Program-made: the position numbers and the translations under genes
The notes under the pieces: generated by a model
Seen by the model: only the letters and a program-made list of their open reading frames with translations
The model's database searches: none
Told to the model about the DNA's origin: nothing
Part shown: one piece after another, positions 55,502-64,000 of the stretch
Layout of the letters: the number at the start of each line of letters is the position of its first letter
How positions within the stretch are numbered: position 1 is the first letter of the stretch
Assembly (NCBI GenBank): GCA_024291935.2
Contig: CM044317.1
Span: 60,564,730 to 60,628,729, forward strand
DNA length: 64,000 nt
Source of the DNA: Okapia johnstoni
Lineage: Eukaryota > Chordata > Mammalia > Artiodactyla > Giraffidae
Direction of reading: 5' to 3'

Positions 55502-56310
55502 CTTTACCATTTTGTGTGTCTTAGATTATGAATTTATCATTTATTTATACCTATGACACCCTTCACTCAACACCTATTGACAAAAATTGGGGTTTTCAAA
55601 CTTGGGATGTTTCAATTTACAGCCAAAAAAGCTGGATTTGTATTTATAAATAAAAAAAAGAAAGAAAAAGAAAACCCAACTGAGATTCCTCAGTAGCTTG
55701 TAAGTCACAGAAAACAGGGTATTTTTAAAAATTCAAGATCTAGTTTCTTTTGATGATACAAGTAGGGTAAAAGGTCATGGGAGTTCAATTAATTTACTTT
55801 AAAATGTTCCTTTTAAATGACGTCCAAAGAATAAATCATCAAAGATTAATCAGGAAAGACTGAGTCTCTCCCCCTTGTTGGAATGTCTAGGGATCTGAGA
55901 GCAGCTGGTTGTGCCTCTGTTCTCTCTTCTCCTGATTCATTTTGTGTGTGACCCCAGGGAGAGGTCACCACAGGGCCCTAAATTATGTGAGCCTGCACAT
56001 ATAGCTGCAACTTTCTCTCTGTAACTATCCTACACTCAGGAACCTTGCTGAGCACAGCAAAGGCTTTAAAGAACTTGAGCTTTGTGCACAGGTTTGCTCT
56101 TTACAGACCTAGGATTATTTGTATTTTTACAGTGAACAGTGATGTATCTAATGTGCCTGAGCATCTGCTGGGTACAAAGCTGTTGTGCAAAGTTACAGGG
56201 AATCTCATGTGAATCAATTGTAGTGCCGATTATTAAGCAACTTGGAGTCTAAGACAGGAAATACTCCTGCAAACTTAAACCCAAAACAAAATTTAATAGT
56301 GGAGGTTTCA
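55502..56310. other. Anonymous intergenic DNA
   Basis: No recognised gene. 55855-56090 is less AT-rich and looks single-copy. Confidence 0.45.
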
Positions 56311-56314
56311 AAGA

Positions 56315-56545
56315 AGGGATGCTGACTAGCATTTAAGAAGTACCCACTAAGTGCCAGGCACTGCGCTAAGCCGTTTATGCAAACTACCTTATCAAAAAGC
56401 ATTAACTCTTTTGCAGTTTTATTCTCTCCATTTTGCAGATAATGAAACTGAGGCTCAGAGAGGCCCCTTAACTTTTCCAATGGGGCATGGTTAGTAAGCA
56501 GTAGACCCTAAGTGCAGAATGAGATCCTTTAGACTCTAAAGTTTA
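56315..56545 (-). repeat. MIR SINE fossil
   Basis: Well-preserved reverse MIR: ACCCACTAAGTGCCAGGCACTGCGCTAAGC, CATTTTGCAGATAATGAAACTGAGGC and AGAGAGGCCCCTTAAC. Among the clearest MIR copies here. Confidence 0.9.
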
Positions 56546-58625
56546 TTGTTTTTTTTCCTGTCACTTACTCTGAGTCAAAAAAGGCAAAAAAGAATTTAAT
56601 CCAGGCAAAAGGAAAATATATTTACAATAGACCTTTAAGTAGAAGGGCTATATCCCTAGCGATGGGCGACAGAGTGACATGCTCTTCCATGAATTTTGTA
56701 GGCAAGGTGGGTTCAGGGGATGTTAAACAGTACAATCTGGCCGCCACATAGGTGAGCTTAGGGGAATGAAAGAAAGCAAATCTAGAAAAGATGGTAGAGT
56801 CCAACTACTTTTATAATTCAGTAGAGGGTTCCAGAAAGAGAAAGCTCTTTCTGCAGATTGCCAATTAGACTGTGAGCCCAGAGGGCAGGAAGGGCATGAA
56901 CAGAGGTGACCATCTAAGAATAGGAACCAGATGTCATATTTATCTGTGATTCTCATGGTGAAGCTCAGTGCTGTGTAGCTAGTAGGTCTGCAGTTTACCT
57001 CCAATGAATGAACGCAAGACAAAGAAGGGAGGCTTTTCTGCCAAGTTCCTTAAGGAATGGGTCAGGGTAGGTTGTTGAACAGTGGGCAGCAGGGACAGGG
57101 ACTGACCCAGCAGAGCTAAGGGCAAGCTTGACCTTTCCTTTGTACCAGCCTCTGGATAAGTGAACTAAATATCATGGCCAGACTTTCATCAGGTCAAATA
57201 CCATCTTTTCTGTATGTAAAAATGATATGCTGGAGGGCAGAAAGTTTCAGGAAGGAACAGACAAAAGGTATAAAAGGCAAATATTTTAAAGGATTTGCAA
57301 CAGGAGTTTGCATGCGATTGCAAATTGTAATCCTCAATTTGCACATAACTCTTGCAACTCTCAAGAGTTAATAATCCCTTGGTTCATACTACCAGGCCTT
57401 CAAGCCACCTTTCTTGCATACAAATCTGGTACTTTAGATGGAGGAAGAAAGAACCCTAAATTTCTAAGTTTAAGTTGCTTATTGCTTTGTGGGTTAGGTG
57501 ACAAGGCAGATAACACTGATATGGTGACTTAGCAACACAGTGGATGTAAGTTTGTGCAAAAGCTTGGCTTCAAAGGCTTTGCAAGCTGTTAACATACAGA
57601 TTAATTTCAAACAGGAAGAGGCTAAAATATGTGGCAGAACAGCTTTACAAAATTAATGCTTGGCTTTATAAGCAGATAAAAGTGAGCCCGCTTGCAGCCT
57701 GAGCAAAGAGAAGCAAGCCTAAGCTGTGGGGGTGCAAGGTAATGAGAAGGGGCAGAAGTTGGAAAGGCAAGATGTAGAGAGGAAGTCAAGTCTTAGAGAT
57801 ACACCTGTTTCCGGTATGGTGAAAGCATGGAGTTCTTTATAAATGTGGTAGTCATGAGTGGTACTCACACTAAACAGGAAGTTGTTGGTGACAATTGTTG
57901 CTAAGGCTTGATGATATCTTCCACTGGCTCCTATATGCCAATCACAATGCTGTGTGAAGGTAGGCTGGCCACATTTACAGTAGCAAAGTTCAGGTGGAAA
58001 ACACCAGAGACTTTCATGCTAGTGTTTTCCAGTAACTGGTGAAAACAGATGTTGGATATACTGACTTTGGATAAGTGTGCACCATGTTTGTAACTCTGTC
58101 ATGGGGAGTTGGACGACTTTCCAAGTGTGCCATATTAAATATTCAGGGTTTAAACCTGTAGTGATATCCTTTTAAGAAACAGCTGGATCTGGAAGAGCAT
58201 CATGATATGGGCAGTAAATGGACCTTTCTGCTGAGTTACATGCGGCCAAATCTATCACATGGTTAGCTGGAGAGAAAAAAGCTATCAACTTCAACATTCA
58301 GTGAGGAAAAACATCCATTTTATGAAAGCAGAGTCTTCTATAACTAATGTGTATTACTTTGTATGTTAATACACAATGTAGGTTAATTACCATGTTTGTT
58401 CATAAAACATGGGATGTTTTCATTTCATTTAAATCAAAACATAAAACTAATATTAAGTTTTTTGAAACCTCCCCCAAAAAATTCAATGTGAAAGGCTAAG
58501 TGTACATATAAGATCATGTTCAACAGTTTTTCCCTTTCCATCCTCTTATTTTTTAATGTAATCTTATAAATGATTTCTATCTTCAAGCTGGAAACTTATG
58601 CTAAAATAGGGAACACAACACAACA
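56546..58625. other. Anonymous DNA
   Basis: 2 kb without a recognisable repeat or gene. Purine-rich on the plus strand in 57680-57800. Confidence 0.4.
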
Positions 58626-58627
58626 GT

Positions 58628-58662
58628 TTCTCTTTCTCTCTCCCTCCCTCTCCCTCTCTCCT
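58628..58662. repeat. Pyrimidine-rich (CTCC)n tract
   Basis: CTCTTTCTCTCTCCCTCCCT and following C/T bases only. Confidence 0.8.
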
Positions 58663-59730
58663 GATTTCATAGCTATATACCTAAATGCATTCCCAGGCAC
58701 AACAAAGCTAAACACAAGAAGAAAGCTGATTTCTTAGAAAATCCAGATTCTAAGATTAAGATTTTGGTCTGCCACCAAAGCACATTCATGTGAAAATGTG
58801 AGGTTTGTTTGTCTTGGCTTCTGTATAGGAAGCTTCCAGGTATTAATAAATGGTGGATTAAATTCATTATTCTTCAACTGAGAATCTGGCAATGCTAGGT
58901 TGAGGCATTTGGTGAAATTTTGCCCCTCTGCCATTATTACTCTGATTTGCCAAATCTTCACTAGTCCATCCTAGGCTATACTTAAGTGAAGAAACCCTGC
59001 AGGTATGATGGAAGGAATTTTTGACCTTGGCAAAAATAAAATAAAATGAAACATTTTCCTTGTAAGCTGAGTTCCCTTTACACTCAGCTGCAATTTCATG
59101 CCTCTGAACTGTGGTTTCCAAGTAATGATTCTTAACAGAAGAACAGTAAAAGTGGAAAAGGAAGACACTATCTGAAGGCCTCGTAGTGTCTTAAGTTTGG
59201 AACGGAGAGTGTCGTGGATAAACTGGCTGATCTGTCTTACTTCATGAGCGAAGAAGCTCTAGTCCCAAATACTTAAGAGACTTCACCTAAGGACCTCATA
59301 AGTAGCAAATCCAGAGAACCTAGTGGAGAACCCAACTCTTTTGCTTTGTAATTCAGAGTTCTGTCACTTATGTCACTATGATGCAGAAAAATAAACTAAA
59401 ATTTGTCATTGTAAAATAATGGAACTTTCTCGGGAAAGGGAGAGAAATTTACAATACAGCAGAAAAGCTAGTGTGTCAGGCGTCAGGCATCATGCTTCCA
59501 GGGAGTTTCGCTGATCACCTCTATGCCTCATGCCCACTCTCAACCTCTGCTCTTAAGTATTCTTGCTCTTCTCTCCTCTCCAGGGGTATTTCTTATTTCT
59601 TTATATACTCATAACAGCCATATGCCCAGAAGCCTGTTTTCTCCACTAAATGCTAAATTCATTGAGAACATAATTTTTAAAAGAACTTTAGATGAATAAT
59701 GAATAAGGAAAATTATATATATAATTTTAT
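58663..59730. other. Anonymous intergenic DNA
   Basis: Several minus-strand frames of 60-84 codons overlap at 58673-59168, but none is familiar. Confidence 0.4.
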
Positions 59731-59734
59731 TTTT

Positions 59735-59840
59735 CTATTTCAAAACAAGGATAATAATGCCAACCTCGTAAGATTGCTGTGAAGTCCAAATATTATGCAA
59801 TAAAATATGTTAAGTGCTTCACATAGGGCACATATTCACT
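59735..59840 (+). repeat. MIR SINE 3' half
   Basis: AACAAGGATAATAATGCCAACCTCGTAAGATTGCTGTGAAG, then TATGTTAAGTGCTTCACATAGG, follow sense MIR. Confidence 0.75.
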
Positions 59841-59844
59841 GCCT

Positions 59845-60830
59845 TCAACCCTTTTCACCTCAAAGGTGGCCACTATTCTAAGCAGCACAGTGGCCAGGAT
59901 GATAACATACGTCGATTGGATGGGTTAAATGATCAGGCTACAGAGCTCTTCTTACCACAATGGCCTTGTGTATCCATTGATCACTAGGAATGTGATCATC
60001 AGCATTATAGCCTGAAAGTAGGTCTGAATTGAGATGCCTAATAAGTGTAAAATATATACCCAATTCCAAAAAATTGGTATGCAAAAGGAATGTAAAGTAT
60101 CTTAATAATTTTATATTTACATATTGAAAAGGTAATGTTCTAGATATGTTGAGTTAAATAAGATATATTGTTCTTTTTACTTTTTAATGTGGCTATCTGA
60201 AAATTTTACATTATACACGTGGCTCATACTGTACTTCTATTGGACAGAAATAAACAGACTGCTCTAAGACTTTTAACAAGGTAATGATGCATTTATGTCA
60301 TGCATAGGTGGGGACATAAAAAGATGCTTTGACTGTACAGGCAGCTTAAACAAAAGCTAAATAAATTAGAGAATATCAGGCCACAAACAATGGGAGATCA
60401 AAGTGTCAAATCAAGACCAGACTCATTCCCTTTAATCATTTCTGCCTTCATTTGTGCCAGGATGAGCATTCCATCTTGAGACTTCAGGCCTAAATGAGAA
60501 AAGAGGTCTATCTTTCAAAAGCCTACAGACCAAAGAGGGAAAGAGAAATGTATTTGACAAATGTTTTGAATATTATAAAAATACAAAATCATGTTCTAAG
60601 TAATACGATAGACTCCAACAAATGTTGTCTGCATTGATTTAATTGATTTTATCATCCAAGTAATTTTGAGTTTATTCAATCCTTCCTCTAAGTTTTCACT
60701 GTTGCTGGCCAAGCTCCTTGAGACTGGGAATTTGCACTAATAAACTGCATGCAACCAAGTGTGTTTGTTTCAGTGCTCTCTTTCCACTTAATGATCAAAT
60801 GTTTCTTCTCTTATTTACTTTCACAAGAAG
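59845..60830. other. Anonymous intergenic DNA
   Basis: No supported feature. Confidence 0.45.
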
Positions 60831-60834
60831 CAGG

Positions 60835-60965
60835 TTAGTCCAGTGAAACCTAACAGGCTTAGGTTCAAACATTGCCAATGTTCCTTACCTAGTGAAAGCT
60901 TTTAATTTCCCTCTGCCTCATTTTCCACCAACAGCATTGAGTAAAAAGACCCTGGATGACTCTTT
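60835..60965 (+). repeat. Possible MIR fragment
   Basis: TAGTCCAGTGAAACCTAACAGGCTTAGGTTCAAA, then TTCCCTCTGCCTCATTTTCC, keeps the order of the MIR tRNA-like and central parts. Diverged. Confidence 0.45.
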
Positions 60966-60968
60966 GAA

Positions 60969-60970
<2 letters not shown>

Positions 60971-61010
<40 letters not shown>
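60971..61010 (+). repeat. (CA)20 microsatellite
   Basis: Forty uninterrupted bases of CA repeat on the plus strand. The perfect length suggests it is polymorphic in the population. Confidence 0.98.
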
Positions 61011-61011
<1 letters not shown>

Positions 61012-63630
61012 CTTTTCTTGCAATTCAACTTATTATTGTTAATCATCTGAAAATACTGAATGCTTACAAACACTCCAGCTTACTGTAATTGTACTCCTTC
61101 AATGTAACTATTTTCAATCACTGGGAGGGTTCTGCATACTAGCAATTGGGTTCCCTCTAAACATCCTTGAGAATGTTTATTTGAAAAGATTACCTTGTTT
61201 TCATTCAGGATTAAGTCATGGTCACTGCAGAGAGAGAGGATTTGGAAAAAGGGCAAGCAGTTTCTGATGGTTCCTCAGAGACTGCCCTTGTTCAGTGAAT
61301 AGACTCACAGAAAAACAAAATGTATTCTAGCCCACACACGTTAGAGACATTTTTCAAACACCTAGATTACAGAAGATAGGTATTACAAATAACATATTTG
61401 TTGGAGAGAGTGAAGAAATCACAAACTTGCTTGGATAAACACTATTAAATGCATACTTAACCAGTGGATTGCGACAGTTCCCCTCTGGCACTCACTGACA
61501 AGCTTGACTCCAGCGGTAAATTAGGTTGCAAAACTTCCTTGTCAGAGAATTCACCCTGTTAGGAGGACTCAACCTTGGCTTTGAATCTGCAAAGACAGAA
61601 AAATCAATGTGACAGAAAAGCAGTTGCTTGTGTCAGGCCTAACCAAGGAGAGAAAGGGCTTTAAATTAATCATGATTTAGGGTTGCTGGTAAAATGGTGC
61701 AAAGGCCCATATTCCCCTGGAGTCTCTGAAAAAGGAAAAAGAAGAGGAGCCTGGAGCACTGTGCGCACGCTTCCGCAGACACTGCCCTTCCTCTATAAAC
61801 AGGATTTAGTGTTTACCGTTGAGAGTAGCCAAGCATTGTTGATTTGTGTAAACAGATAAAATGCATCAAAATCTACAAGATTTTGGCTGAGGTAATTGTA
61901 CACAGTATCTAAGTGTAGAGTGAAGATAAATGAAAATTTCATCTTCCCTTCTGGAACCTGTGATCTGACTTTAATAAACTGGGAAGATTTCAGGTTATAT
62001 ATTGAATTTTGATTCCTCACAAAAGCAAAAGGCTGGCATGAGCCTCTTATTTGCAGGGAGGTCAAACACCACCTTCTGGAGGTGTCTGTTTTCATCCCCT
62101 GACTACCTTAGACTGAGAGCATCTACAGGAGGGAAAGTAATGTTTGCATGGTTTATAATCTGTTGCTTCAAAGTTGTCACAAAAGACCTACTAAGGTTAC
62201 TGGTAAACAGCCACCATTAGATGGCACCTGGGAGGCAGTAAACCCCACTAAGGTAGAGAGGAACTCTGCCTCAGCTGTCTCTCTCTGTTGACCAAACAAG
62301 GTCACTTCAGTTAGGAGCTTGTCTGCTTTCATCACTGATCTAGGTAGTCGGGGTTTTGCATTTAGAGAGAATGACTACCTGGTCTGCTAACTTCAGACTG
62401 CCTTTCATCTTGCCTCTTTCTAGCTCAGCAGGTATTAAGCAACGCAGGTCAAATTAGGAAAAAGGCACTCCCTCCTCTAAGGTACTGCTAACCATAGTAG
62501 TAGTGGGCAAGCCTGGGGTTCAGTGACTGAGGACTAATGTCCAGGATTGAGGCATGTTCAGAGATAGAAGAGAAGTTGAACTTTAGCCCTTTTGGTGAAC
62601 CTCAGTCAGGCATTAGAAGCCCAGTCAGTGAGCCCAATTCATTTATTTTTATAGTTATCTCCAACTAAAAGGACCAGGATTTTGTGGAATTTTAGAAAAT
62701 CACTGGCCTCAACTATGTCAGTTGTTTGTCATGATGATACAATTTATTGCTCAGTTCATTACTCTGTAAATGGAGGGATATCTAATGAAGGTCTAACCAG
62801 ATCAGACCCTATTTTAAAAATGTTTCTTTTGCTTCATTTTGTAGTGTCATCTTTATCATGAGGCACAAGAAGTTCTACCAAGAGAATGATGTAGATTTTA
62901 TTCCAGTCCACCAGGGCTCAGAGAGAAACAGAAAGCATTTAATCTATGCAAATGTGATCAGCACATTGAAACAACAGAATACAAAGACTAAATCAGTAGA
63001 AATCTGAAACACAAGCACCTCCAGAAAATTGAGTTGTAGGGATGAATAATATAAGTAAATATGATGACTACACATTTTTTTAACACTGAAATTTTGAAAT
63101 TTATTCCAGAATATGGAGAGGAAAGGCTCATATATCTAGGCTGCTCCACACTTTCAGTGGTCCTGAAGCTGCACAAGACACATGACCAGGTAACTAAGGC
63201 ATGGCTGCTTTGATAGTAGACTCTCTAAGGCATCATTATATATCAAGCAGCTTTCAAAAACAAAATCATTCTTTATTTTTTGTTTGTAGAGGAGAATTTA
63301 TTTTTGTAGAGAAGTACAGCCTCCAGTGCAGTCATTGTAAATCAAGAGCAGTCTTCATATGTACCAAGGGAAATTACTAAGAAAACTTGCAGACACTCCC
63401 TCTCTGGAGATCTTTATAAATAGGATAACTTTTCACCTGTTCTGTGTGGTGTTCTCTGAAAACAGGTAATAAACAGAGAGACCTTTCCAAAACCCTTGTT
63501 AGAGCTCTCATTCATGGTTTATTTTCCAGTCATTCCATCTATGTGCTATTTTCTCATCTTGCAGTCAACACCCTTGAGAAAGAACAGTTGGAGAGGGTGA
63601 AGTAAACAGACTTTAGTTTCCTGATAGAAT
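61011..63630. other. Anonymous intergenic DNA
   Basis: No recognised gene or repeat in 2.6 kb, making this the longest repeat-poor stretch of the right half. It includes a local CpG cluster at 61760-61785. The frames 61793-62095 (minus) and 62002-62220 (plus) overlap each other and are unfamiliar. Confidence 0.4.
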
Positions 63631-63644
63631 AGTAACAATAGAAT

Positions 63645-63852
63645 GAAAGTGAAAGTTAGTCTGTCAACTGTCGACTCTTTGTGATCCCTTGGACTGTAGT
63701 CTGCCAGGCAACTCTGTCTATGAAATTCTCCAGGCAAGAATACTGGAGTGGGTTGCCATTTCCTTCTCCAAGGGATCTCCCTTCCAAGGGATTGAACCCG
63801 GGTCTCCTATATTGCAGGCAGATTCTTTATCATTTGAGTCACCAGGGAAGCC
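63645..63852 (-). mobile_element. Bov-tA SINE
   Basis: Antisense Bov-tA with the body (CTCCAGGCAAGAATACTGGAG), the reverse B box GGGATTGAACCCGGG near 63788-63802, and the head end GAGTCACCAGGGAAGCC. The perfect 14-base duplication AGTAACAATAGAAT at 63631-63644 and 63853-63866 fixes its ends. Confidence 0.94.
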
Positions 63853-63866
63853 AGTAACAATAGAAT

Positions 63867-64000
63867 AGTTAATAAATATTCAATCTTTTCTATATTCCAA
63901 GACTATTTAGTATGCTTCTTGAGTTTTCAAAAGGAGGCAAAAAATGTTGCAGCTTTTATAATTTGAAAAGCAACAGAAACTACCATATCATTTGGCAATT
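63867..64000. other. Anonymous AT-rich DNA to the window end
   Basis: Nothing recognised. Confidence 0.45.

Noticed and set aside
60971..61010. Regular repeat array as CRISPR
   Set aside because: It is a simple dinucleotide microsatellite. No spaced direct repeats of CRISPR type occur anywhere, and the DNA is mammalian.

Overview
This window looks like nuclear, non-genic DNA from a ruminant, most likely a bovid (cattle, sheep, goat or a relative). The evidence is the mix of mobile elements. There are many BovB (RTE-type) LINE copies, Bov-tA and BovA2 SINEs, one CHR-type cetartiodactyl SINE, a ruminant-type L1 3' end, and mariner elements, all lying on an older mammalian layer of L2, MIR, MER5, MER20 and other DNA-transposon fossils. 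No host protein-coding gene, rRNA, functional tRNA, CRISPR array or bacterial-style operon was found. Every long open frame with a recognisable product belongs to a transposon. I identified families by reading against remembered consensus sequences, not by a search, so subfamily names and most edges are approximate. Edges backed by target-site duplications (TSDs) are reliable.

Layout. 0-0.6 kb: antisense L1 ORF2 split by a Bov-tA. 1.6-8.2 kb: a BovB cluster in which a sense copy (1621-4396) is interrupted by an almost full-length antisense copy (4397-7581) and followed by a sense 3' end (7582-8224), giving large inverted repeats. 8.2-13.4 kb: AT-rich anonymous DNA with a tiny mariner palindrome and one Bov-tA. 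13.4-24 kb: a MER5 fossil, two 5'-truncated BovB copies, a fold-back Bov-tA, a second Bov-tA, a probable solo LTR and a clean L1 insertion. 24-33 kb: MIR, L2 and hAT fossils, with an L1 inserted into an L2. 34-35.1 kb: another BovB. 36-42.4 kb: MER20, MIR, other hAT remnants, a GC-richer unexplained kilobase and two short BovB tails.

44-50 kb is a SINE cluster, several members with perfect TSDs (Bov-tA dimer, CHR SINE, short tRNA-head SINE, BovA2 dimer). 50.6-56.5 kb holds a Tigger-like element, a 79-bp mariner MITE and a 0.9-kb mariner whose transposase lost its middle, where a Bov-tA now sits. 56.5-64 kb is mostly anonymous, with MIR pieces, a (CA)20 microsatellite and a last Bov-tA.

The sequences work together only as a record of mobilisation. 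BovB encodes an endonuclease plus reverse transcriptase, and its enzymes are thought to mobilise the BovA-tailed SINEs. L1 enzymes are thought to mobilise A-tailed elements. The mariner and hAT pieces moved by cut-and-paste. All encoded enzymes here are broken by stops, frameshifts or truncation. I saw no convincing new biological system. The best leads are the head-to-head BovB structure with its long 5' leader, the fold-back SINE, the SINE-in-mariner replacement and the short tRNA-head SINE.
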